Shown: positions 42,135 through 52,004, counted from the first letter of the stretch. The stretch is 64,000 nt of DNA from Lentibacillus populi (GCA_014642895.1 BMJD01000010.1:1-64000); one strand, 5' to 3'. The notes: generated from the letters alone by a model not told the origin. Numbers and translations are program-made.

Positions 42135-42947
42135 ATGGACAAAAATAGTACAACATTATGGAAGACAACGAAATATCATCACCACCTGCAGACAATAGAG
42201 GAAGACGAAATCGCTCGCGAATCGGCAATGACGATTGTGATCAACGGTACACAATACGCCACGATTGTTTGTACGCCAAATCATCTAGAAGAATTAGTTA
42301 TTGGCTTCTTGGCTTCAGAAGGTATTATTCGATCGATCGGACAAATGAGAGCATTAACAATTGACGATGTGGCGGGGTTTGCTTATGTCGAGCTCGTTAA
42401 CACGATCGAATTTACGGAACGAACTGAACGATGGATTGGTTCCTGCTGTGGTAAAAGCAGGGAATTTTATTTGAAACAGGACGTTAAAACAGCTAAAACG
42501 ATTACAACAAGAATAACGATTTCCACTGATCAGGCGCTTGACTTGATGAAACAATTCGATTACATCGCCGAGGCGTTTGATCGTACTGGTGGTGTACACC
42601 AGGCAGCACTGGCAGCTGGCAACGGCATTATCAGCTCCTTCATTGACATTGGCAGACACAATGCGCTTGATAAGCTATATGGATTTATTTTGCAAAATAA
42701 ACTGTCAATGAAAGATAAATGTATTTTATTTAGTGGCAGGATTTCCTCTGAAGTAGTCTTGAAGGTATCCAAAATGGGAGGGGGCATTCTGTTAGCAAAA
42801 TCAGCGCCTACAGATTTGGCATTAAAACTGGCTGATGATTTGCACATTACGGCAGTTGGTTTTGTCCGCAAAAATAAACTGAATGTATATACACATGATT
42901 CGCGCATATATGGGGATGTGCAGCGGAATCTGTATTTTTCCAAATAG
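42135..42947 (+). CDS. fdhD: formate dehydrogenase accessory sulfurtransferase FdhD
   Basis: FdhD passes sulfur from a cysteine desulfurase to the molybdenum cofactor of formate dehydrogenase. The 270-residue protein has the reactive Cys104-Cys105 (SCCGKS), [20 protein letters not shown], the [15 protein letters not shown] segment and the C-terminal [25 protein letters not shown] precedes the ATG. The formate dehydrogenase gene starts 13 bases after its end. Confidence 0.95.
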   Translation: MDKNSTTLWKTTKYHHHLQTIEEDEIARESAMTIVINGTQYATIVCTPNHLEELVIGFLASEGIIRSIGQMRALTIDDVAGFAYVELVNTIEFTERTERWIGSCCGKSREFYLKQDVKTAKTITTRITISTDQALDLMKQFDYIAEAFDRTGGVHQAALAAGNGIISSFIDIGRHNALDKLYGFILQNKLSMKDKCILFSGRISSEVVLKVSKMGGGILLAKSAPTDLALKLADDLHITAVGFVRKNKLNVYTHDSRIYGDVQRNLYFSK

Positions 42948-42960
42948 GGAGGAAAGCTTG

Positions 42961-45900
42961 ATGCAAAAGCATATCATTGTAACAATAAATGGTAGAGAAT
43001 ATCTGGCAGAACCAGGACAGCTTTTACTAGATTTGATAAATACTACGGGCGAATTTGTACCACAAATATGTTATAACGAATCACTAGGGCCCATTCAGAC
43101 CTGTGACACGTGCATGGTCAAGGTCAATGGGGAAATTGTCCGCGCATGTGGTACAACCATTACCGAGGCGATGGAGGTGGAGACAACCGCTGAAATGGTC
43201 CATACTGCACAGAAGGAAGCGTTAGACAGAATATTAGAAAAGCATGAATTGTATTGTACGGTTTGCGATTACAACAATGGAACATGCGAGATTCATAATA
43301 TGGTTGCTGATTTCGGATTGGAACATCAGGCAAGGCCTTTTCAAGCAAAGCCATATGAGGTTGATCGTTCGTCCAAGTTTTACCGGTATGATCCGGATCA
43401 ATGTATCTTATGTGGGCGCTGTGTTGAAGTTTGTCAGGATGTTCAGGTGAATGAAACTTTACTTATTGACTGGGACAGAGAACAACCGCGTGTTATCTGG
43501 GATAATGACGTACCAATTGATCAATCATCTTGTGTCAGTTGCGGCCAGTGTGCAACGGTTTGCCCCTGTAATGCGATAATGGAAACGTCCATGGAAGGCG
43601 AAGCTGGCTATATGACCGACCATAAACCAGGCTTGTTACGCTCGATGATTGAAGTAACGAAAAAAGCAGAAACGGGGTACGGGCCTTTATTTGCGGTCTC
43701 GGATACAGAAGCCGCAATGCGGGAAGAACGGATTGAAAAAACGAAGACGGTATGTACATACTGTGGGGTAGGCTGTACGTTTGATGTATGGACAAAGGAC
43801 CGGAAAATATTAAAAGTCCAGCCACAAAAAGATTCCCCAGCAAATGGCATTTCCACTTGTGTAAAAGGGAAATTCGGCTGGGATTACGTGAATTCAGAGG
43901 AACGGATTACTAGGCCGCTCATCCGAAAAGAGGATCATTTTGCTGAAGTGGAATGGGAAGAAGCATTGGACTTTATCGCAAAACGATTTCAGGAAATTAG
44001 CGCAGAACATGGTCCAGATGCACTTGGCTTTATTTCTTCATCGAAAGCAACCAATGAAGAATCGTATCTTATGCAAAAGCTGGCAAGACAAGTTATTGGT
44101 ACAAATAATGTGGATAATTGCTCCCGCTACTGTCAGGCTCCTGCAACGAAAGGGCTGTTTCGGACTGTTGGGCATGGCGGTGATTCCGGTTCGATTGACG
44201 ATATCGCCCAAGCAGATATGGTGATAGTTATTGGGTCGAATACTGCGGAGTCACATCCCGTTATTGCCTCAAGAATTAAGCGTTCACACAAACTTTTCGG
44301 GCAAAAACTGTACGTGTTCGATTTACGGAAACATGAAATGGCCCAGCGAGCCGATCGATTTTTCCGGCCCAAAAGCGGAACTGATTTAGTCTGGTTGTCT
44401 GCCGTGACAAAATATATTATTGACCAAGGCTGGGAAAACCGGGAGTTTATTGATAAATGGGTCAATAACTTTGCTGAATACAAAAAAAGTCTGGAAAAAT
44501 TTACGTTAGCGTATGCTGAGGAATTAACGGGAATTTCCCAAGCCGATTTAAAGGAAATTGCCCAGGAAATAGTTCGTGTCGATAAATTGGCCATTTGCTG
44601 GGCGATGGGTGTAACACAGCATACGTTGGGAAGTGACACAAGCACGGCAATATCCAATTTGTTGCTAATCACCGGTAACTATATGCGAAATGGTACTGGG
44701 GCATATCCGTTAAGGGGACACAATAATGTACAAGGGTGCAGTGATTTTGGTAGTATGCCAGACTTCTTCCCGGGCTATGAAAAAGTAACCGATGATGCAG
44801 TTCGGGAGCGTTATGAAAAAGCATGGAATACTGAGATTCCAAGAGAACCGGGTAAGGACAACCATGAGATGATCCGTGCTATTCATGATGGTGAGCTCCA
44901 TTCTTTATATGTTTTAGGGGAAGATACTGGTGTTGTCGATGCAAATATAAACTACGTAACTAATGCCTTCGAAAAATTGGATTTCTTTATTGTACAGGAT
45001 TTATTCTTAACGAAAACAGCTGAATATGCTGACGTTATTTTGCCAGCAGTCCCTAGTCTGGAAAAAGAAGGAACGTTTACGAACACCGAACGGCGCATCC
45101 AACGGTTATACCAAGCACTTGATCCGGTCGGGGATGCAAAGCCGGATTGGCAAATCATCACGTTAATTGCAAAAGAAATGGGCTATGACTGGAATTACTC
45201 CCATCCATCGGAAATTATGGATGAAGCAGCAAAACTTGCTTCATTATTTAGAGGAGTAAGCTATGATCGTTTAACAGGCTATAGTAGTTTGCAATGGCCG
45301 GTTTTACAAGATGGTACTGATACACCGTTATTATATGTTGATGGGTTTCCGTTTGAGGATAATAAGGCGCAATTGTACCCATTGGATTTTAACTATGATT
45401 ATGATACAGATGAGGAATACGATTTGCATGTTAACAATGGTCGGGTGCTTGAGCATTTTCATGAAGGTAATATGACCTATAAATCAGCAGGATTAACGCA
45501 TGAATTACCAAACGCATTTGTCGAAATTTCCCATGAGCTGGCCAAGGATCGTGGTGTCGAAGAAGGGGCGAAAGTGAAGCTGATCTCAAGAGAAGGAGAA
45601 GTAAAAGTATCAGTCCATATAACAGATCGAGTACAAGGGAAAGAGCTTTATTTGCCCTTAAATGATAATGGGAAATCGGCAATTAATTATTTAACGAATA
45701 ATAAAGTCGATAAGGATAGTAATACACCGGCTTACAAGGAAGTAGCCGCGAAAATGGTAGTTTTGCAGAGAAAAGGGAATAGTCCAATCCCATCACACAA
45801 CCACAGGAAAGGGAATCGGCAGCCGCAAATCAGTGTCAATGTGGAACGAAAATGGGAACGTAAAGACTATATCTTTCCAGGAAGCAAGGTGAAAAACTAG
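42961..45900 (+). CDS. fdhA: NAD-linked-type formate dehydrogenase, alpha (molybdopterin) subunit
   Basis: The 979-residue protein oxidises formate to CO2. Domains in order: a [2Fe-2S] ferredoxin domain (Cys37, Cys48, Cys51, Cys63), a His-Cys region ([15 protein letters not shown]), two [4Fe-4S] motifs ([24 protein letters not shown]), the molybdopterin domain beginning [10 protein letters not shown], and a C-terminal dinucleotide-binding domain. The active-site ligand is Cys391 (NCSRYCQAP), not selenocysteine. The start at 42961 has GGGAGGAAAGC upstream. This layout is that of YrhE/YjgC of B. subtilis. No diaphorase subunit follows; a DUF1641 gene overlaps the stop codon by one base. Confidence 0.95.
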   Translation: MQKHIIVTINGREYLAEPGQLLLDLINTTGEFVPQICYNESLGPIQTCDTCMVKVNGEIVRACGTTITEAMEVETTAEMVHTAQKEALDRILEKHELYCTVCDYNNGTCEIHNMVADFGLEHQARPFQAKPYEVDRSSKFYRYDPDQCILCGRCVEVCQDVQVNETLLIDWDREQPRVIWDNDVPIDQSSCVSCGQCATVCPCNAIMETSMEGEAGYMTDHKPGLLRSMIEVTKKAETGYGPLFAVSDTEAAMREERIEKTKTVCTYCGVGCTFDVWTKDRKILKVQPQKDSPANGISTCVKGKFGWDYVNSEERITRPLIRKEDHFAEVEWEEALDFIAKRFQEISAEHGPDALGFISSSKATNEESYLMQKLARQVIGTNNVDNCSRYCQAPATKGLFRTVGHGGDSGSIDDIAQADMVIVIGSNTAESHPVIASRIKRSHKLFGQKLYVFDLRKHEMAQRADRFFRPKSGTDLVWLSAVTKYIIDQGWENREFIDKWVNNFAEYKKSLEKFTLAYAEELTGISQADLKEIAQEIVRVDKLAICWAMGVTQHTLGSDTSTAISNLLLITGNYMRNGTGAYPLRGHNNVQGCSDFGSMPDFFPGYEKVTDDAVRERYEKAWNTEIPREPGKDNHEMIRAIHDGELHSLYVLGEDTGVVDANINYVTNAFEKLDFFIVQDLFLTKTAEYADVILPAVPSLEKEGTFTNTERRIQRLYQALDPVGDAKPDWQIITLIAKEMGYDWNYSHPSEIMDEAAKLASLFRGVSYDRLTGYSSLQWPVLQDGTDTPLLYVDGFPFEDNKAQLYPLDFNYDYDTDEEYDLHVNNGRVLEHFHEGNMTYKSAGLTHELPNAFVEISHELAKDRGVEEGAKVKLISREGEVKVSVHITDRVQGKELYLPLNDNGKSAINYLTNNKVDKDSNTPAYKEVAAKMVVLQRKGNSPIPSHNHRKGNRQPQISVNVERKWERKDYIFPGSKVKN

Positions 45901-46367
45901 TGGCAAATCCTATTTCAAGCATTAAACGAATGGAAATTCCTGAAGAGGTCATTCAGGAGCGCAATATAGAAGAAGTCATAAAAGCTGTCAGTGATAATAA
46001 AGAAGCTATTTTGAAAGGCATTGATTTATTGTCAACGATCCATGATAATGGGTTCCTTGATATGATAAACGCGCTTGTGAAGCATAAAGAAGAAGCAATG
46101 GAAAATATTATGGGGGAACTGAACAAGGAACAGTATGCCGAAATAATGGAGAATGCCGGAAAATTGGTTTTCCTGCTTGGTGATCTCCGGGTGGATGATC
46201 TGAAATATTTTACAACTAAACTAAACAACGCGATGGAAGAGGCACGCACATATGAACGAACTGAACCAACCAGACCGCTCGATCTGTTAAAGGCGCTTAA
46301 GGATCCCGAGATTAATAAAAGTATTACGATGATGCTGCAGTTTTTGCGGGGAATGGGAAAGCCGTAG
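45900..46367 (+). CDS. DUF1641 family protein (YrhD-like) paired with formate dehydrogenase
   Basis: The 155-residue helical protein has the DUF1641 core (LDMINALVKHKEEAMENIMGELNKEQYAEIM ...) and lies downstream of formate dehydrogenase as yrhD does in B. subtilis. Its GTG overlaps the TAG of fdhA (TAGTG), so translation is coupled. The family is thought to be an accessory or electron-transfer-linked partner, without a proven function. Confidence 0.88.
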   Translation: MANPISSIKRMEIPEEVIQERNIEEVIKAVSDNKEAILKGIDLLSTIHDNGFLDMINALVKHKEEAMENIMGELNKEQYAEIMENAGKLVFLLGDLRVDDLKYFTTKLNNAMEEARTYERTEPTRPLDLLKALKDPEINKSITMMLQFLRGMGKP

Positions 46368-46376
46368 ATTAGCAGT

Positions 46377-46409
46377 AGAAGGCTGTCCGATGAAAGGACA
46401 GCCTTCTTT
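46377..46409 (+). terminator. terminator of the formate dehydrogenase operon
   Basis: AGAAGGCTGTCC and GGACAGCCTTCT form a perfect 12-base stem followed by TT and mixed T-rich sequence, 9 bases after the DUF1641 gene. Confidence 0.88.
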
Positions 46410-46526
46410 ATGACAAGAGAGCTATGGCTGTGCAGTTTACTAAATCTAAATATACGAATATTCGGGTCATTCTGTTTGAGGTTGCAGGTTAGTACACCGA
46501 CTACAATGCCAGCAGTCGCTTGTAGG

Positions 46527-47219
46527 CTAAAACATCTCGTCTTCCAATTTTTCCGTATCCAGCAGGAAAAAACCGGCTTTATCCATTGTTACCAATTTTT
46601 GCTTTCGCAGCTGTGTTAATGTACGGCTTACCGTTTCACGACTGGATCCAATCATGTTGGCAAGCTCCCGGTTGGTAAAATGGGTAGCTACACGAATGTG
46701 ACGATCGCTTGTCTTCGTGCCGTATTGCCGGGCAAGCCGTAATAGAAGCTTAACAATTTGTTCGTACGTATTGTGCAAAATCTTCTCTTCCAATCTACTT
46801 TGCAAATCAACGATAATATCACCTAACACACGAAATAACTTTATGCAAATTTCCGGATGGGTGATAAGAAAGTTTTCAAAAGAATGGATTGGAATATAGA
46901 TTAGCGTAGCATCCTCCAGTATCTCCGCATGTGCCGGGTAATTGTCCTGTCTGAAAAAGCCTTGATGGGGAAACATATCATCACGCTGCAGGACATTAAC
47001 GATTTGCTCCTTTCCATGAAAATCTGTCTTGTATATTTTCACTTTTCCCTGGTGGATAAAATAGACGTTCGTTAATGGGTCTCCTTGCATGAATATGTGT
47101 GTCCCACGCCGGTATATTCGAGATTTTGCAAGATCTACAATCGGTTCCATTTCATAATCCGTTAAATCTTTGAATAAGGGAACTTTTTGCAGAAGCTCCT
47201 GAATGGATTGACTGTTCAT
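46527..47219 (-). CDS. Crp/Fnr family regulator without iron-sulfur cysteines
   Basis: The 230-residue regulator has an N-terminal cyclic-nucleotide-binding-type barrel (about residues 15-125, with GTHIFMQGDPLTNVYFIHQGKVKIY) and a C-terminal helix-turn-helix (FTNRELANMIGSSRETVSRTL). It has one cysteine only (about residue 125), so it is not an Fe-S sensor like FNR. The SRETVSR recognition helix is of the FNR/CRP sort and could read TGTGA sites. The start at 47219 has AGAGG 6 bases upstream. It is divergent from a DUF2249 gene across a gap with an FNR-like box. Confidence 0.88.
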   Translation of the reverse strand: MNSQSIQELLQKVPLFKDLTDYEMEPIVDLAKSRIYRRGTHIFMQGDPLTNVYFIHQGKVKIYKTDFHGKEQIVNVLQRDDMFPHQGFFRQDNYPAHAEILEDATLIYIPIHSFENFLITHPEICIKLFRVLGDIIVDLQSRLEEKILHNTYEQIVKLLLRLARQYGTKTSDRHIRVATHFTNRELANMIGSSRETVSRTLTQLRKQKLVTMDKAGFFLLDTEKLEDEMF

Positions 47220-47325
47220 AATCATCCTCTTTTCTGCAGATAAAATCTTAAATATTGATCCTTATTTATCATTTTAGCACGTTCCACCCCAAGTTATTAG
47301 CCTAATTGTCAACAGTTTTTAATAG

Positions 47326-47341
47326 CGTGATAAAAATCATA
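47326..47341 (+). promoter_or_regulatory. FNR-like box upstream of a DUF2249 gene
   Basis: CGTGA-TAAAAA-TCATA has two mismatches to TGTGA-N6-TCACA. Its core (GATAAAAATCA-AGTTG) is almost the same as the box at 11082. A TATATA sequence at 47368-47373 could be a -10. It lies between the Crp/Fnr gene (minus) and the DUF2249 gene (plus), so it could control either. Confidence 0.45.
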
Positions 47342-47428
47342 GTTGGAAGGTGTTTATTCTCACATCCTATATAGCATTTATCCTTTATAGTAAGTGTGTG
47401 GTAATAAAACGAAGAGGGAGGAAAAATA

Positions 47429-47671
47429 ATGGACAACATAGACTTTGTAACCAAAATCCATGCCCCGGAGATTGAGCCGCGTTTTCGTCATCCGAAGATT
47501 TTCGAAATATTTGATAGTTTAAAGCCGGGCGAATATATGGAGCTTTCCAATGATCATGATCCAAAACCACTTCATTATCAATTGATGATCGAACGGGGGG
47601 AAGCTGCATTTACATGGGAATATACGGAACAGGGACCAGCAATATGGCGAGTTACTATCGGTAAAAAATAA
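47429..47671 (+). CDS. DUF2249 domain protein
   Basis: The 80-residue protein has DUF2249 marks: APEIEPRFRHPKIFEIFDSLKPGEYMELSNDHDPKPLHYQL and a C-terminal WEYTEQGPAIWRV. The HDPKPL turn is typical of the family. It is the third DUF2249 protein of the window and again lies next to FNR-type regulators. GGGAGGAA precedes the start. Confidence 0.9.
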   Translation: MDNIDFVTKIHAPEIEPRFRHPKIFEIFDSLKPGEYMELSNDHDPKPLHYQLMIERGEAAFTWEYTEQGPAIWRVTIGKK

Positions 47672-47866
47672 TATAAGATGAAGCTCAGGAAGTCAGTAAA
47701 ATTTAAGCAGTGAATCTCTTCTGTAGCGAAAAGTTTTTTACAGTATACCCTGTTAAAAACTATGAAGGACTCTTGAAACATCAGCATTACCAGCCCAAAA
47801 TTTGATAATGGGATCCGCCAAACAAATTCAAGGGACCTTCAAAGCGAAGACATTTGCAATGATATT

Positions 47867-47882
47867 TGTGAACTTCATCACA
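47867..47882 (+). promoter_or_regulatory. perfect FNR box upstream of the radical SAM gene
   Basis: TGTGA-ACTTCA-TCACA matches the consensus exactly. A TACAGT -10 at 47904-47909 puts the box centre at about -41.5 from the expected start, the class II activator position. Confidence 0.85.
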
Positions 47883-47946
47883 TCCAATACTTGAAAATCG
47901 TGGTACAGTAAGCGTAGTGTCGTAATGATTGGTAGGAGATGGTTTT

Positions 47947-49077
47947 ATGTTTACACAAGATTACAATAAAAACCCATTTATTGTAATATGGGAATTGACA
48001 CGTGCATGTGCATTAAAATGTTTGCATTGCCGCGCCGAGGCTCAGTATCATCGGGATCCGAGAGAATTAACGTTTGAAGAAGGAAAGAAATTAATTGATG
48101 ATATTTATGAAATGGATAATCCAATGCTTGTCTTTACCGGCGGTGATCCATTGGAGCGGCCGGATGTTTTTGAGATTGCCGAATATGCAGTGCACAAAGG
48201 GGTTCGCGTATCGATGACACCGTCCGCAACCCCGAATGTCACAAAGGAAGCAATGAAGAAGGCAAAAGATGTCGGACTGGCACGCTGGGCATTCAGCATT
48301 GATGGTCATTGCGCCGAGGTTCATGACCATTTTCGCGGTACAACCGGTTCATTCGATTTAACAATGAATGCGATTAATTATTTGCACGAATTGGAAATGC
48401 CATTGCAAATTAATACAGTCATTTCCCGGTACAATGTTGATTATTTAGATGAACTTGCTGAAATGGTAGAACAGTTGGGCTGTGTGCTGTGGAGTGTATT
48501 TTTCCTCGTACCGACTGGGCGAGGGAAAGAATCGGATATGATCTCACCAGCAGAGCACGAACGTGTCTTACGCTGGTTATATAATTTATCCAAACGGGTG
48601 CCATTCGACATTAAAACAACTGCAGCTCAGCACTATCGACGCGTCGTTATCCAAGGTAAAATGCGGGAACATAATGGGAAAAGCAGTACAGACCATATTT
48701 ATTATGAGGATGCCTTGATGAATGGGAAGACAGGGCAAATTGACGGGCTTGGCCGTGCACCAAAAGGGGTGAATGATGGCAATGGCTTTGTATTTATTTC
48801 GCATATTGGTGATGTATATCCAAGCGGTCTGTTGCCAATTAAAGCTGGTAATGTAAGAACCACTCCGTTAGCAACGATTTACCGGGAGTCAGAAGTATTT
48901 AAAAATCTACGAGATCCAGATCAATATAAAGGGAAATGCGGTGTCTGCGAATTTCGTTTTGTTTGCGGTGGTTCAAGATCGAGAGCCTATAATGTTACGG
49001 GGGATTACATGGAATCCGAGCCATATTGCGTGTATATACCTAAGGTGATGAGAGGGAAGAAAAGGGCTGTAAAGTAA
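47947..49077 (+). CDS. radical SAM/SPASM protein (TIGR04053-like)
   Basis: The 376-residue protein has the radical SAM cluster motif CALKCLHC (Cys21, Cys25, Cys28), the SAM-binding GGDP (VFTGGDPLERPD) and a C-terminal SPASM-like cysteine set (CGVCEFRFVCGGSRSRAY ... YC). This arrangement recalls the BA_1875 family of radical SAM proteins and is related to heme-modifying enzymes (NirJ, AhbC/D). The substrate is unknown. A start at 47947 has TAGGAGATGG 5-8 bases upstream. It is a single gene behind a perfect FNR box, so it is expected to work without oxygen. Confidence 0.85.
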   Translation: MFTQDYNKNPFIVIWELTRACALKCLHCRAEAQYHRDPRELTFEEGKKLIDDIYEMDNPMLVFTGGDPLERPDVFEIAEYAVHKGVRVSMTPSATPNVTKEAMKKAKDVGLARWAFSIDGHCAEVHDHFRGTTGSFDLTMNAINYLHELEMPLQINTVISRYNVDYLDELAEMVEQLGCVLWSVFFLVPTGRGKESDMISPAEHERVLRWLYNLSKRVPFDIKTTAAQHYRRVVIQGKMREHNGKSSTDHIYYEDALMNGKTGQIDGLGRAPKGVNDGNGFVFISHIGDVYPSGLLPIKAGNVRTTPLATIYRESEVFKNLRDPDQYKGKCGVCEFRFVCGGSRSRAYNVTGDYMESEPYCVYIPKVMRGKKRAVK

Positions 49078-49088
49078 CTTTCATGAAT

Positions 49089-49121
49089 AAAGCTTCTAGG
49101 TATTATACGCTAGAAGCTTTT
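49089..49121. terminator. terminator between radical SAM gene and fnr
   Basis: AAAGCTTCTAG and CTAGAAGCTTT form a perfect stem 12 bases after the radical SAM gene, with T-rich sequence following. Confidence 0.88.
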
Positions 49122-49168
49122 GATTCTCAGTCGAGTGACTGACAAATGATGGCAGTGTTTGTGTCCAA

Positions 49169-49870
49169 TTAATGAATACTGCAGAGGACAACCGGGCAAT
49201 TTTCACAGTTTATTTCCTTCTTTAGAAAGTTTAAATCATGAATAATAATATGTCCTTTTTTCATTGAGATAATATGATTGCGCTTTAGATCATTTAATAG
49301 ACGATTGACACTTTCCCGGGATGTACCACAGAAGTTTGCCAGCTCCTGATTAGTTAGGACGATATCAATATAGATATTTCCACTGCTTTGTTTCTTGCCA
49401 TAACTATTTGACAGGCGGATCAATGTGGAAAATAACGCCCCTTTTTTCCCATGCATGACAAGATCACGAAATCTTGTTTGATCCCGGCGGAAGGATTCAC
49501 TCATTACTTTCATAAATTCAATTGCCAGACTGCCGTTATTTAACAGTTTTTCTTCCAAATGAAACTTTTTAATAACAGCTACTTCTCCATCCTCCAACAC
49601 TTTTGCATTCAGAATATATTTCACATTATCATATAAAGAAAGCTCACCCACAATGTCACCTCTGTTGCAGATTCTAAGCGTGAGTTCCCTTCCGTCAGGG
49701 GATAGCTTGCCAATTTGAATTTTCCCGGATTTTATAATGTACAACTCTTCAGCTTTTTCGCCTTCCGAAAATAAAAAGGTGTCTTTTTTGATCGGTTTCG
49801 TATGGTCAACGGAAGCAAGCAGCTCCTTCAGATCATCGGACATATTGGATTTGATGTACCTCTCAGACAT
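49169..49870 (-). CDS. fnr: FNR, oxygen-sensing Crp-family regulator with C-terminal Fe-S cysteines
   Basis: The 233-residue regulator has the Crp-type effector domain, a helix-turn-helix (LTNQELANFCGTSRESVNRLLNDLKRN) and the C-terminal CENCPVVLC, a Cys-x2-Cys-x4-Cys pattern identical in spacing to Cys227, Cys230 and Cys235 of B. subtilis FNR, which hold a [4Fe-4S] cluster lost in oxygen. The start at 49870 (MSERYIKSN) follows AAGGTGG; the 70-codon upstream extension has no homologous look. B. subtilis FNR has 238 residues. Four FNR-type boxes are in this window. Confidence 0.93.
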   Translation of the reverse strand: MSERYIKSNMSDDLKELLASVDHTKPIKKDTFLFSEGEKAEELYIIKSGKIQIGKLSPDGRELTLRICNRGDIVGELSLYDNVKYILNAKVLEDGEVAVIKKFHLEEKLLNNGSLAIEFMKVMSESFRRDQTRFRDLVMHGKKGALFSTLIRLSNSYGKKQSSGNIYIDIVLTNQELANFCGTSRESVNRLLNDLKRNHIISMKKGHIIIHDLNFLKKEINCENCPVVLCSIH

Positions 49871-50145
49871 CTTAAATAACCACCTTAAAGAATAATCATA
49901 TCTTCTTTCACTAAGTATAGCAGATAATATCCTTGAAATAAAAGGTAGCTGTTTAAAATTATGAATGTACAGAAGATACCGACTTCTTAAATATGTTAAA
50001 TTAGAGCCGGATCTGGCAGTCACAATTTGCTCATCACATACAAATGTTTCTATCGATCCGCTAGTTTTTTGTGCTGCCATTTCCCATTGCTTCCGTGCCC
50101 AGTGCCTACTACACTAAGCTTTAGTGCAGCAAGGGGATGAGCTTA

Positions 50146-50967
50146 TTATAAAAATAAGATTACAAGTAACCCAATAGCAAAACAATAGAAAGAAAAATAC
50201 TTCAAATTGCCCTGACGCATAATGTTGATAAACCATTTCAGAGCAAAGTATGATGCGATAATGGAAGCCATGAATGCGAGCAAATATGGGATCATTAATA
50301 CATCAAAGTCAGGATCATTGACAATATCGGAAAGAGACATGACGGTTATTCCAAGACTTACCGGGATATATAATAGAAAAGAAAAGCGCAATGCAGTTTC
50401 CTGTTTCATTCCAAGAAGCATAGCAGCGACAATGGTTGCACCGGAGCGGCTAATTCCGGGAATTAAGGCAACCGATTGTGCCAAGCCAACAATGATCGCA
50501 TCTTTTACTGTTAAATCACCATCGTTTTTCTTCCCACGCAGGTTACGGATGATCCATAAAGCAAAACCAGTAATCAGCAGTGTTACACCGACAACCGCTA
50601 CCGTGCTTAGTTTGCTGCTGATGTAATCCTCCAGCAGCAAACCAATAATGCCGGTAGGGATGGTCGCAATTACCAGATACATCACAAATCGAAAATCACG
50701 TTTTGCCGATGCATCCTTTGTGAATATGTAGCGGAAGAAATGGTTGATTAGGCGTATAATATCGTTGCGATAGACAACTAAAACGGCAATGAGTGATCCA
50801 AAATTGACTAGTATTTCAAAGGAAAGCCCCTTGATCTCAATACCAAACAGTTCACGTAAAATGACTAAATGTCCACTCGAAGAAATCGGGATTGGTTCAG
50901 TAATCCCTTGGAAAAATCCTAGCAGTACATACTTTACTAATAACCAGAATTCTGTAATGCCATCCAT
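50146..50967 (-). CDS. uppP: undecaprenyl-diphosphatase UppP
   Basis: The 273-residue integral membrane enzyme recycles undecaprenyl pyrophosphate, the lipid carrier of cell-wall synthesis, and gives bacitracin resistance when abundant. The two signature motifs are present: [20 protein letters not shown] (about residues 15-34) and [13 protein letters not shown] (about 165-177). About eight helices are seen. The start at 50967 has GGAGG 8 bases upstream; an ATG five codons earlier overlaps the site. Confidence 0.95.
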   Translation of the reverse strand: MDGITEFWLLVKYVLLGFFQGITEPIPISSSGHLVILRELFGIEIKGLSFEILVNFGSLIAVLVVYRNDIIRLINHFFRYIFTKDASAKRDFRFVMYLVIATIPTGIIGLLLEDYISSKLSTVAVVGVTLLITGFALWIIRNLRGKKNDGDLTVKDAIIVGLAQSVALIPGISRSGATIVAAMLLGMKQETALRFSFLLYIPVSLGITVMSLSDIVNDPDFDVLMIPYLLAFMASIIASYFALKWFINIMRQGNLKYFSFYCFAIGLLVILFL

Positions 50968-50997
50968 GAAAAAATCCTCCATTTTTTAAATTTATAA

Positions 50998-51313
50998 GTA
51001 AAGAAAGTATAAAAATTCAGGCTCTATTCTGCTTGCGTCCGAGTTGGTCATGTCCAGCTCCAGCGCTAAAGCCAAGCAAACTTCACACTCCTTCACTACG
51101 ATAAGTAACATCGGTTCGGGGAGAAGGAAGGCCAACTAAAAACGGCCTTTGCGGCCAACTCACGTCTACCCCTTTTTTAGTGGCATGTTTCCTTTATCTC
51201 ATTGCGGTTGTTTGTTCGGTTAAAACCGCTGCTCCCGGCAGCAACACCGAACCACCCGCGTTGCGCGGGCGCGGTTTGTACGTTGCTAAACGGGCGCTTC
51301 CGCTTTTCTTATC
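50998..51313 (+). repeat. dispersed structured repeat, copy C (long form)
   Basis: This 316-base copy shares its first 65 bases with copy A (GTAAAGAAAGTATAAAAATT and on) and its central module with copy B (GGAAGGCC-AACTAAAA-CGG, ACCCCTTTTTTAGTGGCATG, GTTCGGTTAA-ACCGCTGC, ACACCGAACCACCC). It ends GCTAAACGGGCGCTTCCGC. It therefore looks like the complete form of the family. Confidence 0.82.
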
Positions 51314-51364
51314 GTCTAGGAAATTATAAAATTTTGCGGCTGTGGATAACTTAATAACCGGATA

Positions 51365-51522
51365 AGCCACGTCCGGCTCCAGCGCCCAGCGGCTAGTGTG
51401 CTTCCTTCACCTCCGTACGATAAGTCAACATCGACTCCCTCCGGTCGTCGTGTTTCCTTTATCTCCTACGGCTCAGTCCAGCACATACGCCGCTAAACGG
51501 GCGCTTGCGCCTTTGTTCTTAT
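51365..51522 (+). repeat. dispersed structured repeat, copy D (short form)
   Basis: This copy follows copy C directly in the same direction. It has CGTCCGGCTCCAGCGCCCAG, CTCCGTACGATAAGTCAACA, TTTCCTTTATCTCCTACGG and CGCTAAACGGGCGCTTGCGC, and lacks the central module. It is closest to copy B in its ends, so C and D are not a simple recent tandem duplication. Confidence 0.82.
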
Positions 51523-51604
51523 CTATGTGAATTGCTATCCTTTTTCAGTCACTATTCTTTGGGCTAATGAATAGTCTAGTTGCAGAGGAGGGTGAAAAAG
51601 GGAA

Positions 51605-51937
51605 ATGAAACAAGACTATCATCATATATACGAATTATGTAAAGATCATATGCATTCTTACGTACTTGCAGAATTAGTTGACGGCTCAAAAGTTGACGGT
51701 ATAGTAACCGGACTGGATGATGAATATGTTTATTTAGCTATACCTTTAGAACAGTATGAACACCATACACAGCCGGAAATGAACCATCAAAATCGGCAAT
51801 TTGGTTATGGATATCCGGGTTATGGGTATCCAGGAGGGTTCGGGTACCCGGGTTATGGGTATCCACCAAGAAGATTCCGACGGTTAATTTTGCCATTGGC
51901 TGCTCTTACTGCATTAAGTGTATTACCATGGTACTAA
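51605..51937 (+). CDS. small protein with an LSm-like start and Gly-Tyr-Pro repeats
   Basis: I do not recognise the family of this 110-residue protein. The N-terminal ~55 residues (HIYELCKDHMHSYVLAELVDGSKVDGIVTGLDDEYVYLAIP) look like an SH3/LSm-type small barrel. Residues 67-87 are repeats of GYGYPGYGYPGGFGYPGYGYP type, followed by basic PPRRFRRL and a hydrophobic tail (ILPLAALTALSVLPW). Such composition is found in spore-coat and surface-associated proteins of bacilli; function is unknown. A GGAGGGTGAAAAAGGG purine run precedes the ATG. Confidence 0.7.
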   Translation: MKQDYHHIYELCKDHMHSYVLAELVDGSKVDGIVTGLDDEYVYLAIPLEQYEHHTQPEMNHQNRQFGYGYPGYGYPGGFGYPGYGYPPRRFRRLILPLAALTALSVLPWY

Positions 51938-51970
51938 CAGTCAATTGACGCACATTTCATTTCTAACATT

Positions 51971-52004
51971 AAAACCCTTGCCATCTCCTTGTTGGCAAGG
52001 GTTT
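51971..52004. terminator. terminator after the Gly-Tyr-Pro protein gene
   Basis: AAACCCTTGCC and GGCAAGGGTTT form a perfect stem between two convergent genes. Confidence 0.85.

Noticed and set aside
44131-44133. Selenocysteine codon in formate dehydrogenase
   Set aside because: The active-site position is TGT (Cys391), not TGA, and the frame is uninterrupted.
44133-44672. 179-codon frame opposite formate dehydrogenase
   Set aside because: Shadow frame antisense to conserved molybdopterin domain sequence; no ribosome site.
49871-50080. 70-residue N-terminal extension of FNR
   Set aside because: The extension has no regulator-like sequence, while the start at 49870 has a ribosome site and gives the family length.
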